Made by a program: the position numbers and the translations under genes
Assembly: GCA_965229335.1 (NCBI GenBank)
Contig: OZ245874.1
Coordinates: 2,542,001 to 2,606,000 of the forward strand
From: JAFKFH01 sp017307375
GTDB taxonomy: Bacteria > Pseudomonadota > Alphaproteobacteria > Ferrovibrionales > Ferrovibrionaceae
Direction: 5' to 3'
Length of the DNA stretch: 64,000 nt
Shown: positions 54,007 to 61,693 of the stretch, piece by piece
Position numbering within the stretch: position 1 is the first letter of the stretch
Layout of the letters: every line of letters begins with the position of its first letter
The notes under the pieces: generated by a model
Told to the model about the DNA's origin: nothing
The model's input: the letters and a program-made list of their open reading frames with translations, nothing else
Database searches by the model: none

Positions 54007-54947
54007 TCGGCGGTCACCCGCGGATCGAAGAGGGGATAGCAGAGGTCGACCACCAGATTGACCATGACATAGATGACCGCGGTGAACAGCAGGCATCCCT
54101 GCACGATCGGGTAGTCGCGGGCGAAGATCGCATCGACCATCAGCCGGCCGAAGCCGGGCAGGGTGAAGACGGTCTCGATGACGGCGATGCCGCCGAGCAG
54201 GTTGCCCAGGATCAGCCCGATCAGCGTCCAGGTCGGGGCGAAGGCGTTGGGCAGCACATGCCGCGCCAGCACCCCGGCTTCGGGCACGCCCTTGGCGCGG
54301 GCATGGGTCACGTACTCGAGTCGCAGGACCTCGATCGCCGCCGCCCGCGACATCCGGGTGATGACGCCGATCTCGATCAGCGTCAGCGTGGCGATCGGCA
54401 GCACCAGATAGACCAGCGCCGCGCCCGGGCTTTCCGAGAACGGCACGTAGCCGATCACCGGCAGCCAGCCGAGCTTCAGCCCGAACAGCAGCAGCAGCAG
54501 CAGGCCCAGCCAGAACGACGGCAGCGACAGCAGCAAGGTTGCGCCCGCGACGATCGCCACGTCGGTCAGCTTGTTCTGGCGCCAGGCGGCGATCAGCCCG
54601 CCCGGCACCGAGATCAGCGCGGCCAGCGCCACCGCCACCAGCACGATGACGGCCGAGACCTGGAAGCGGGCGATCATCAGCGGCAGCACCGGCTGGCCGG
54701 TGGTGATCGACTGCCCGAAATCGCCGGTCGCGATCTTGGAGAGCCACAGCCCGAACTGGACGGGCATCGGCTGGTCGAGGCCGTATTGCATGCGCAGCGC
54801 GGCGACGGATTGCGGATCGGCCGAATCGCCCAGCATCAGCTGCACGGGGTCGCCGGGTATCAGCCGGATCAGGGCGAATACCGCGATCGACACCAGCAGC
54901 AGCGTGGGTATGGCGGTCGCCAGCCTGCGGACGAGATAGCCGATCAT
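54003..54947 (-). CDS. Dipeptide-type ABC transporter permease (DppB-like)
   Basis: The 314-residue membrane protein begins MIGYLVRRLATAIPTLLLVS, the standard DppB N-terminus. It carries IPGDPVQLMLGD and an EAA loop near EYVTHARAKGVPEAGVLARH. It follows the C45 hydrolase gene after four bases. It partners with the DppC-like subunit. Confidence 0.92.
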   Translation of the reverse strand: MIGYLVRRLATAIPTLLLVSIAVFALIRLIPGDPVQLMLGDSADPQSVAALRMQYGLDQPMPVQFGLWLSKIATGDFGQSITTGQPVLPLMIARFQVSAVIVLVAVALAALISVPGGLIAAWRQNKLTDVAIVAGATLLLSLPSFWLGLLLLLLFGLKLGWLPVIGYVPFSESPGAALVYLVLPIATLTLIEIGVITRMSRAAAIEVLRLEYVTHARAKGVPEAGVLARHVLPNAFAPTWTLIGLILGNLLGGIAVIETVFTLPGFGRLMVDAIFARDYPIVQGCLLFTAVIYVMVNLVVDLCYPLFDPRVTAE

Positions 54948-54951
54948 CGGG

Positions 54952-56064
54952 TCAGTCCAGGTCGAGACGGTAGGTGGTGAACTCGCGGTTCAGGGCCGGC
55001 AGCAGCGCCACCTCCATGATGCCCGCGGCCGGCTGCAGCACGATCATCGCGACCGTGGCGCTGAGATTGTTCGACCTGGTCTGGCGCGGCGGACGGCAGA
55101 CCGACCAGGGGGTGGCGAAGTCGTCGAACAGCGCCGCCTTGACGTCATCGACGGTGATCCGCCCGATCTTGGGGGTCAGCGAATCGCGGACGCGGATGTC
55201 GCGATAGAGGCTGTCCGGCGTCTGGGCGATGCCGGTGTCCCGGACCTTGCCCAGCGCCACCGGGCTCAGCCAGTGATTGGCATGCACCAGCAGGCCGCGA
55301 TCATGCTGGACCAGGAAGGTTTCGTCCGGCGCGCATTCGAAATCGAGCGTCACCCCGGCCTTGTGGCTGATCATGATGTTGTTGGAAGCCGATTTCGGCG
55401 TCACGTAGACCGTGCGCATCGCCTCGGCCAGGTGCGGGGTTTCCAGCACCTTGCGGCGCAGCAGCGCCAGCGGCATGCCGAGCTGGCGGTAGTCCCGGTC
55501 CGATTCCAGGTAGTTTGCGGTGATCGAGATGCCGGCGGCGTTGAACCCGGATCGCGCCAGCGCGCCGGCCTCGGTGAAGGTGAGGATGTCGGGGCCGTCG
55601 TCGCGGCGGATGCGCAGGACCACGGCGGTCTCGGCGCATTCCATCTTCCAGTCCCAGTTCTGGGCATGGATCAGGTCGCCGCCGGTCGCCTGCTGCAGGG
55701 CGACGACCCCGGTGCAGCCGTCGGGTCCTTCACGCTCCATCAGGCGGCGGCGCAGATCCGGGCGCTGGGCCAGCTTGAGGATCTCGGTGCGGGCATTCAG
55801 CAGCACGATGTCCTCGAAGGTGACCCCGGCGCCCTCGGCGATGCCGCGCATCTCGTCGATATAGCTGGCATCGAAAGCCGCGATCGTCGGCAGGAACTCG
55901 CCGACGATCGCGGCGATCGACTCGCCGTTCAGGGCCAGGTCGTCGAGATGGGCGCCGTAGACCTCGAGGCCGCGGCGGATGCGCGCCGCGGCGGCGGCGC
56001 CGTATTGCCGGCCGCGTTCGCGCGGCGGGCCGGAAACCTCGATCAGAGGGCAGGGCTCGACCAT
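54952..56064 (-). CDS. C45-family Ntn-hydrolase (acyl-CoA:6-APA acyltransferase-like)
   Basis: The 370-residue product resembles peptidase family C45, which includes isopenicillin-N acyltransferase. Features are GPPRERGRQYG near the start, MRGIAEGAGVTFEDIVLLN, DGCTGVVAL with candidate nucleophile Cys117, and the family HAQNWDW. In this family the chain self-cleaves just before the catalytic Cys. It hydrolyses or transfers amide-linked acyl groups. The ATG is at 56064; open sequence upstream in the same frame overlaps the regulator promoter and gene. It is the first gene of the six-gene operon, so it likely acts on the imported compound. The substrate is unknown. Confidence 0.85.
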   Translation of the reverse strand: MVEPCPLIEVSGPPRERGRQYGAAAAARIRRGLEVYGAHLDDLALNGESIAAIVGEFLPTIAAFDASYIDEMRGIAEGAGVTFEDIVLLNARTEILKLAQRPDLRRRLMEREGPDGCTGVVALQQATGGDLIHAQNWDWKMECAETAVVLRIRRDDGPDILTFTEAGALARSGFNAAGISITANYLESDRDYRQLGMPLALLRRKVLETPHLAEAMRTVYVTPKSASNNIMISHKAGVTLDFECAPDETFLVQHDRGLLVHANHWLSPVALGKVRDTGIAQTPDSLYRDIRVRDSLTPKIGRITVDDVKAALFDDFATPWSVCRPPRQTRSNNLSATVAMIVLQPAAGIMEVALLPALNREFTTYRLDLD

Positions 56065-56082
56065 GCCGGTACTGTCCTTCAA

Positions 56083-56092
56083 TGCAATTGCA
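56083..56092. promoter_or_regulatory. Palindromic operator candidate in the GntR/C45 divergent promoter
   Basis: TGCAATTGCA is a perfect 10-bp palindrome in the 60-base divergent region between the C45 hydrolase and the GntR/FCD gene; a second TTGCAA half-site lies at 56115-56120. Divergent FCD regulators usually bind such sites, so autoregulation and control of the hydrolase operon are likely. Confidence 0.6.
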
Positions 56093-56124
56093 GTTCCGTG
56101 AACCTTAATGTATTTTGCAACATC

Positions 56125-57018
56125 ATGAAACATGAAATCGAGCTCGAGCCCAGCCGATTGCAGCGCGACCTGCTTCCCCGCATCGTCGGCCTGCTGCGTC
56201 GCGAGGCCGAGACCGGCGGCGTGCTGACCGAGGTGACGCTGGCCGAGAAGCTGCAGGTGTCGCGCACCCCGGTGCGAGCGGCGCTGGCCCGGCTGGCCGA
56301 GCGCGGGGTCATTGCGCGCCGCCCGCGCCAGGGGATCGTGCTGACCGGGGTCGAGGATGATGAGATCGACGGGCTGGCCGCGCCCGAACCGTCCGATATC
56401 GACCGGCTGTTTCTTGCCATCGCGCGGGACCGCATGGCCCGGCGCCTGCCGGCAGAGGTTTCCGAGGCCGACCTGATGCGGCGCTACGACGTCACCCGCT
56501 CGCTGCTGCTCAGGGTGCTCGCCAAGATGAGCGAGGTGGCGCTGGTCGAGCGCAAGCCCGGCCACGGCTGGCACTTCCTGTCGTCGAGCGAGGATCCCGA
56601 GGCCCGGGCCGAGTCATACCGCTATCGCCGGATCATCGAGCCGGCGGCGCTGCTGGAGCCCGGCTTCCGGCTCGATCCCGGCTGGGCGGCGGAGATGCGG
56701 CGGCGCCACGAGACGATGATGGCCACACCATGGCGCGAGGATCTCTCGATCGCGCTGTTCGAGATGAACGCCGATTTCCATGCGGGCCTGGCCGCCGCCT
56801 CGGGCAACCGCTATCTCGAACTGGCGGTGCAGCAGCAGAATCGTCTGCGGCGCTTTGCCAACTATGCGTGGGCCTTCGGGGTCGAGCGCGTGGTGGTGTC
56901 CTGCCGCGAGCATCTGGAAATCCTCGATCGGCTGGAAAGCGGCGAGCGCGATATCGCCGCCTTGCTGATGCGCCGCCATCTCGATATCGCCCGCGATCTG
57001 CCAAGGCTCGATAGCTGA
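56125..57018 (+). CDS. GntR/FCD-type regulator with two winged-helix domains
   Basis: The 297-residue product has a GntR winged helix at residues about 15-78 (VTLAEKLQVSRTPVRAALAR). A second helix-turn-helix-like segment follows at about 100-150 (DLMRRYDVTRSLLLRVLAKM), then an all-helical FCD-like ligand domain to the end. The usual FCD regulator has only one winged helix and about 230 residues. It is divergent from the C45 hydrolase operon and heads an operon with an alpha/beta hydrolase and a DppA-like protein. The ligand is probably the imported compound. Confidence 0.82.
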   Translation: MKHEIELEPSRLQRDLLPRIVGLLRREAETGGVLTEVTLAEKLQVSRTPVRAALARLAERGVIARRPRQGIVLTGVEDDEIDGLAAPEPSDIDRLFLAIARDRMARRLPAEVSEADLMRRYDVTRSLLLRVLAKMSEVALVERKPGHGWHFLSSSEDPEARAESYRYRRIIEPAALLEPGFRLDPGWAAEMRRRHETMMATPWREDLSIALFEMNADFHAGLAAASGNRYLELAVQQQNRLRRFANYAWAFGVERVVVSCREHLEILDRLESGERDIAALLMRRHLDIARDLPRLDS

Positions 57019-57031
57019 CGGATTATATGTT

Positions 57032-57880
57032 ATGAAAAACCACACGACGCTCGGTTACTACGATACCGGCGCGACGCCGTTCTTCGCGCTTGGCTCCGAC
57101 CAGCGGGTCTCATACTGCCTGCATGTGCCTGAAACCATCCGCGACGAGGATCCCTCCGGCTATCGCCTCGTCGTCGCGATGCACGGCACCGGTCGCACCG
57201 CCGCGGCCTATCGGGACCGTTTCGCGGCCTTCGCCGAGGCGCATCGCTGCATCGTGCTGGCACCGCTTTTTCCCGTCGGGCTGATCGAGCCGGGCGAGTT
57301 GTCGAACTACAAGCGCATCCTGTTCCATGACATGCGCTTCGATCGCCTGCTGCTCGACATGGTCGACGAGGTCGACGCCAAGTATCGGATCGATACCGCC
57401 CGGTTCTGCCTGTTCGGCTTTTCCGGTGGCGGGCATTTCACCCATCGCTTCCTCTATCTGCATCCCAGGCGGCTTGCCGCCGTTTCGATCGGGGCGCCCG
57501 GCCAGGTGACGCTGCTCGGCGACGATCATGACTGGTGGGTCGGTACCGGCAATTTCCGGCAGGTCTTCGGCCAGGACCTCGACATTCCGGCGATGCGCGA
57601 TGTCGCGGTGCAGATGGTCGTCGGGGCCGAGGATACCGAAACCTGGGAAATCACCGTGCATCCCGGCGACAAGGGCTGGGTCGAGGGCGCCAACATGGCG
57701 GGGGCCACGCGGCTCGACCGCATGCGCTCGCTGAAGGCCGCGTTCGAGGCGCACGGCATCGCGGTGCGTCACGACGTCGTGCCGGGTGTCGCCCACGAAG
57801 GGCTGAAGGTGCTGGCGCCCGTGCAGACATTCTTTGCCGATGTCATCTCTGCCGAACGGAAAGGGGCCGTTGCCCGATGA
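57032..57880 (+). CDS. Alpha/beta hydrolase
   Basis: The 282-residue product has HGTGRTAAAY near residue 51 (oxyanion region), nucleophile Ser131 in GFSGGG, and a likely catalytic His in VPGVAHEG. The sequence resembles PHB-depolymerase/esterase-like hydrolases but lacks a signal peptide. It follows the regulator gene after 13 bases and overlaps the next gene by four bases (ATGA). It may cleave an ester or amide of the compound brought in by the Dpp-type system. Confidence 0.82.
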   Translation: MKNHTTLGYYDTGATPFFALGSDQRVSYCLHVPETIRDEDPSGYRLVVAMHGTGRTAAAYRDRFAAFAEAHRCIVLAPLFPVGLIEPGELSNYKRILFHDMRFDRLLLDMVDEVDAKYRIDTARFCLFGFSGGGHFTHRFLYLHPRRLAAVSIGAPGQVTLLGDDHDWWVGTGNFRQVFGQDLDIPAMRDVAVQMVVGAEDTETWEITVHPGDKGWVEGANMAGATRLDRMRSLKAAFEAHGIAVRHDVVPGVAHEGLKVLAPVQTFFADVISAERKGAVAR

Positions 57881-59433
57881 AACGCCTGCGTGAAGTCCTG
57901 CTTGCCACCGCCTGCGTTCTCGCGGCCTTGCCGGCCTGCGCCCAGCAGGGGCGGCAGATCGACCGGCTCAACGTCGTGTTGTCGGCCGACATGCGCTCGT
58001 CCAGCCCCGGGGTGCAGCGCGACGGGAATTCCGACATCGTGCTGCATCATGTCGTCGAGGGGCTGGTCGCCCCGCGCGAGGACCTGTCGGTGGCGCCGAT
58101 GCTGGCCAGATCCTGGACAGTCGAGGATGGCGGCCGGACCTATCGCTTCGTCCTGCGCGACGACGTCACCTTTCACAACGGGGCCAGGCTGACCTCGGCC
58201 GAGGTGGTGGCCTCCTGGCGGCGCTATCTCGACCCGAAGACCCAGTGGCAATGCATCCGCTTCTTCGACGGCGCGCAGGGCCCGAAGATCGAGGCGGTCG
58301 AGGCAGCGGACGCGCGCACGGTCGTCTTCCGCATCGCCGAGGCTTCGGCCCTGTTCCTGATCGGCATGGCCAACCTGCAATGCAATGCGGCGATCGTGCA
58401 TGGCGACTCGATCGGTGCGGACGGCAGCTGGATCGCGCCGATCGGTACCGGCCCCTACCGTCTGGCCGACTGGCAGCGCGGCCGCTTTGTCGAACTGGAG
58501 CGTTTTGCCGCCTACAGCCCGCTGCCCGGCGAGCGCGACGGGCTGGTCGGGGGCAAGTATGGCTATGCCCAGAAGATCCGGTTCCAGATCACGCCCGATA
58601 CCTCGGTGATGCGCGGTGCCCTGCTGTCGGGCGATATCGACATCAACCCGGCGCTGTCGCCCAGCGATATCGATGACGCGAAGAAGCGGGGCATTCAGGT
58701 CCAGGTCCAGTCGACCCTGGCCTGGCGCGCCATGCTGCTGCAGACCCAGGATCCGCTGCTGCAGGACGTGCGGATCCGGCGCGCGATCGCCCATTCCATC
58801 GACCTGGCCGCGATCGCCGATGCCGCCTCCTTCGGCCTTGCCCCGGCCAATCCGTCGGCGGTGCCGGTTGCCAGCCGCTTCTACAACGACAAGTTCAAGG
58901 CCTGGCCCGCCTACGATCCGGCGGCGGCGCGACGCCTGCTCACGGAGGCCGGCTACAAGGGCCAGCCGATCCGGATCCAGTCGAACATGCGTCCCGGCGG
59001 CTATAACGACATCGCGGTCTCGATCCAGGCGATGCTGGCCGCGACCGGCATCAACGCCCAGATCGAAGTGCTGGACTGGGCGACCCAATTGCAGAATTAC
59101 CTGGTCGGCAAGTTCCAGATGTCCTCCTTCGCCTATTCGGCCCGCCTCGATCCCTCGCTCGGCTATGCCTCGGTCGTCGGCGACAAGGCGAAGCTGCCTT
59201 CGGCGCAGTGGGACGACGCCACCGCCCGCGATCTCCTGGATCGCGCGGGCCGGACCGAGGATCAGGCCGCCCGCCAGGCGCTGTTCGAGGAACTGCATGT
59301 CCGGATGGCCGCGGCGGTGCCGATCCTGGGCCTCTACAACGACGTGCTGGTGACCGGGGCCGGGCCGAAGGTGCGCGGCTACAAGCCCTGGGCCACGGCG
59401 CTCGAACGCTACTGGGGGGTGTGGAAGGACTGA
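57877..59433 (+). CDS. ABC transporter substrate-binding protein, family 5 (DppA-like)
   Basis: The 518-residue periplasmic protein has a Sec signal (MKRLREVLLATACVLAALPA, cleavage near CAQQ). It has family-5 landmarks: LARSWTVEDGGRTYRFVLR, DVTFHNGARLTSAEVV, PIGTGPYRLADW and the C-terminal IPILGLYND-type helix. It is the only binding protein for the DppBC-DppDF transporter encoded on the other strand, so the two divergent operons build one importer. The start overlaps the hydrolase stop (ATGA at 57877-57880). Confidence 0.9.
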   Translation: MKRLREVLLATACVLAALPACAQQGRQIDRLNVVLSADMRSSSPGVQRDGNSDIVLHHVVEGLVAPREDLSVAPMLARSWTVEDGGRTYRFVLRDDVTFHNGARLTSAEVVASWRRYLDPKTQWQCIRFFDGAQGPKIEAVEAADARTVVFRIAEASALFLIGMANLQCNAAIVHGDSIGADGSWIAPIGTGPYRLADWQRGRFVELERFAAYSPLPGERDGLVGGKYGYAQKIRFQITPDTSVMRGALLSGDIDINPALSPSDIDDAKKRGIQVQVQSTLAWRAMLLQTQDPLLQDVRIRRAIAHSIDLAAIADAASFGLAPANPSAVPVASRFYNDKFKAWPAYDPAAARRLLTEAGYKGQPIRIQSNMRPGGYNDIAVSIQAMLAATGINAQIEVLDWATQLQNYLVGKFQMSSFAYSARLDPSLGYASVVGDKAKLPSAQWDDATARDLLDRAGRTEDQAARQALFEELHVRMAAAVPILGLYNDVLVTGAGPKVRGYKPWATALERYWGVWKD

Positions 59434-59546
59434 GGCCGCCGGGCCGGGAAAGGGGGCCTTCTCGGCCATTGGCCGTCTGACTGTTATGCTGTATATCTAA
59501 CCGATGCCCGCGAGACGACAAACGACGGGCTTCGGGAGGATAGACC

Positions 59547-60788
59547 ATGACGACAGGACCATTCCGTCCGACCCGCCGGGTCGTGACCACCGGCCTCGCG
59601 GCCCTCGGTGCCGTGGCGCCCTTCAATATCGGCCGCGCCCAGGCCAAGCCCCTCAGGATCGGTACGCTGCTGCCCAAGTCGGGCATCCAGGCCTTCATCG
59701 GCCAATCCTGCCAGAAGGGCGTCGAACTCGCCCAGGAGCTGCTGCCCCAGCTCGGCTACGAGCAGAAGATCGAGGTGATGGCGGCGGATTTCGAATCCAA
59801 CCCGGACATCGCCCGCAGCCGGGCGGAGCGGCTGATCGCCGACGGCGCCGACCTGCTGATCGGCCCGTTCGATTCCGGTGCCGCCATGGCCATCTCGCAG
59901 GTCACCGAGCAGAAGAAGATCCCGTTCGTCGTCAATATCGCGGCGGTGCCGCAACTGACCGAGCAGGGCTACAAGACCGTCTTCCGCATCTTCCCGACCT
60001 CGGTCGACATCGTGAAGAACGGTCTGTCCGGCATGAAGACCCTGTTCCAGACCGTCGGCAAGACGCCGCAGACGGCGGTCTTCATGTGCATCAACGATAC
60101 CTACGGCCAGTCCAACCGGGCCGCGATCGACAAGCTGGCCCCGACGCTCGACCTGCCGTTCAAGATCGTCGACACCATCATGTACGACCCGGCCGCCCGC
60201 GACCTGTCGGTCGAGGTGGCCAAGGCGCGCGCGACCAATGCCGATATCCTGATGCTGGTCTCGCGGCTCAATGACGCGATCCTCATCGTCCGCGAAATGG
60301 TCAAGCAGCGGTGGGAGCCGCAGGGCATCATCAGCCCCGGCTCGCCCGGCATGTACGAGGAGCAGTTCTTCAAGGCGCTGGGCAAGAACGCCAATTTCTC
60401 GATCATCGTGGTGCCCTGGTACAACCCGCGCAGCGCGCCGTCGCGGGCGATCAGCGCGGCGTTCCCCAAGATGTTCCCAAACGATTCCCTGCCGGGGCAC
60501 ATCTTCAACATCGGCTTCACCTTCGAGGCGATGATGGTGGCGGCCGACGCGGCCAGGCGCGCCGGGTCGACCCAGGGCGAAGCGCTGATCGCGGCACTGC
60601 GCCAGACCAATATCGAGAACCGCGTGATGATCGGCGGGCCGATCCGGTTCGACGACAAGGGCCAGAACCTCAACGTCGCCTCCGCCGTGCTGCAGAACAC
60701 CAATCTGCGGCCGACCGTGGTGCTGCCGCGCGACGTGGCCGAGGCCGCGCCGGTCTTCCCGGTGCCCGGCTGGGGCCAGCGGGGCTGA
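59547..60788 (+). CDS. LIV-type ABC substrate-binding protein, probable phenylpropanoid binder
   Basis: The 413-residue product has a twin-arginine signal (TRRVVTTGLAALG) and the LIV-type opening PLRIGTLLPKSGIQAFIGQS. It lacks adjacent permease or ATPase genes. It is read toward the crotonase, feruloyl-CoA synthetase and thiolase genes, so a hydroxycinnamate such as ferulate or p-coumarate is the likely ligand, as for CouP-type proteins; that is contextual inference. GGGAGG precedes the ATG. A terminator follows the gene. Confidence 0.82.
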   Translation: MTTGPFRPTRRVVTTGLAALGAVAPFNIGRAQAKPLRIGTLLPKSGIQAFIGQSCQKGVELAQELLPQLGYEQKIEVMAADFESNPDIARSRAERLIADGADLLIGPFDSGAAMAISQVTEQKKIPFVVNIAAVPQLTEQGYKTVFRIFPTSVDIVKNGLSGMKTLFQTVGKTPQTAVFMCINDTYGQSNRAAIDKLAPTLDLPFKIVDTIMYDPAARDLSVEVAKARATNADILMLVSRLNDAILIVREMVKQRWEPQGIISPGSPGMYEEQFFKALGKNANFSIIVVPWYNPRSAPSRAISAAFPKMFPNDSLPGHIFNIGFTFEAMMVAADAARRAGSTQGEALIAALRQTNIENRVMIGGPIRFDDKGQNLNVASAVLQNTNLRPTVVLPRDVAEAAPVFPVPGWGQRG

Positions 60789-60796
60789 GGCATGCC

Positions 60797-60839
60797 GTCG
60801 ACGCGGGGCGGATCGTTCGCGCCCCGCGTTGACGGTTTT
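60797..60839 (+). terminator. Rho-independent terminator
   Basis: ACGCGGGGCG (60801-60810) and CGCCCCGCGT (60820-60829) form a perfect stem. The stem extends outward to GTCG/TGAC with one G-T pair and is followed by TTTT at 60836-60839. It separates the binding-protein gene from the crotonase operon. Confidence 0.75.
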
Positions 60840-60848
60840 GCGCAATAC

Positions 60849-60865
60849 TGTTATGAATCATAACA
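60849..60865. promoter_or_regulatory. Operator-like palindrome upstream of the ferulate-type operon
   Basis: TGTTATGA-A-TCATAACA is a perfect inverted repeat with 8-bp arms and a one-base centre, 31 bases before the crotonase ATG. MarR-type repressors of hydroxycinnamate genes use similar sites. A half-site, CTGTTATG, recurs at 59481-59488 before the binding-protein gene. Confidence 0.75.
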
Positions 60866-60895
60866 ATCTGGTTCAGCCGTCAGGAGTATGAGGTC

Positions 60896-61693
60896 ATGAG
60901 TTCGCCCGACATCGCCGCCGTGTTGCCGCCGTCGCTCGAAGTCGCGCTGGAGGGTGCGGTCGCGATCGTCCGCCTGACCCGGCCGGAGAAGCGCAATGCG
61001 CTGAACGACCGTACCGTGCTGGGGCTGCAGGCGTTCTTTTCGAACCTGCCGGACGGCGTCAAGGCGGTGATCCTGCATGGCGCCGGCGACCATTTCTCGG
61101 CCGGCCTCGACCTTTCGGAAGTGACGGAGCGCGACACCACCGAAGGCGTCGGCCATTCGATGATGTGGCATCGCGCCTTCGAACGTATTCAGTTCGGCAA
61201 GGTGCCGGTGATCGCGGTGCTGCACGGCGCGGTGGTCGGTGGCGGGCTGGAACTCGCCTGCTCGGCCCATATCCGCATCGCCGAGCCCTCGACCTTCTTC
61301 GCGCTGCCCGAAGGCCAGCGCGGCATCTTCGTCGGCGGCGGCGGTTCGGTGCGCATCCCGCGGCTGATCGGAGTCGCCCGGATGATGGACATGATGCTGA
61401 CCGGCCGGGTCTACCGCGCCGAGGAAGGCCATCGCATCGGCCTGTCGCAGTATCTGGTCGGCGAGGGCGAGGGCCTGGCCAAGGCGCGCGAACTCGCGGC
61501 GAGGATCGCGGCCAATGCCCCGCTGACCAATTTTGCCGTGATGCATGCCCTGCCGCGTATCGCCGATGCCGATCCGGGCATCGGCTTCATGACCGAGGCG
61601 TTGATGGCCGCGGTGGCACAGGGCGACAGCGAAGCCAAGACCCGTCTCCGCGATTTCCTGGAGAAGCGGGCGCCCAAGGTCGGGGAGGGATGA
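60896..61693 (+). CDS. Enoyl-CoA hydratase (crotonase family), hydroxycinnamoyl-CoA type
   Basis: The 265-residue crotonase has the oxyanion motif HFSAGLDLSE and both catalytic glutamates at the classic 20-residue spacing: Glu119 (GGGLELA) and Glu139 (LPEGQRG). It should hydrate the side chain of feruloyl- or p-coumaroyl-CoA. It is followed with a three-base overlap or abutment by the feruloyl-CoA synthetase gene. With the thiolase next, the pathway is probably CoA-dependent and beta-oxidative, or a hydratase/aldolase. No vanillin dehydrogenase is visible in the window. Confidence 0.85.
   Translation: MSSPDIAAVLPPSLEVALEGAVAIVRLTRPEKRNALNDRTVLGLQAFFSNLPDGVKAVILHGAGDHFSAGLDLSEVTERDTTEGVGHSMMWHRAFERIQFGKVPVIAVLHGAVVGGGLELACSAHIRIAEPSTFFALPEGQRGIFVGGGGSVRIPRLIGVARMMDMMLTGRVYRAEEGHRIGLSQYLVGEGEGLAKARELAARIAANAPLTNFAVMHALPRIADADPGIGFMTEALMAAVAQGDSEAKTRLRDFLEKRAPKVGEG

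Noticed and set aside
59463..59475. CGGCCA-T-TGGCCG as a terminator after the DppA-like gene
   Set aside because: The stem is short and not followed by T residues, so the evidence is too weak to list.
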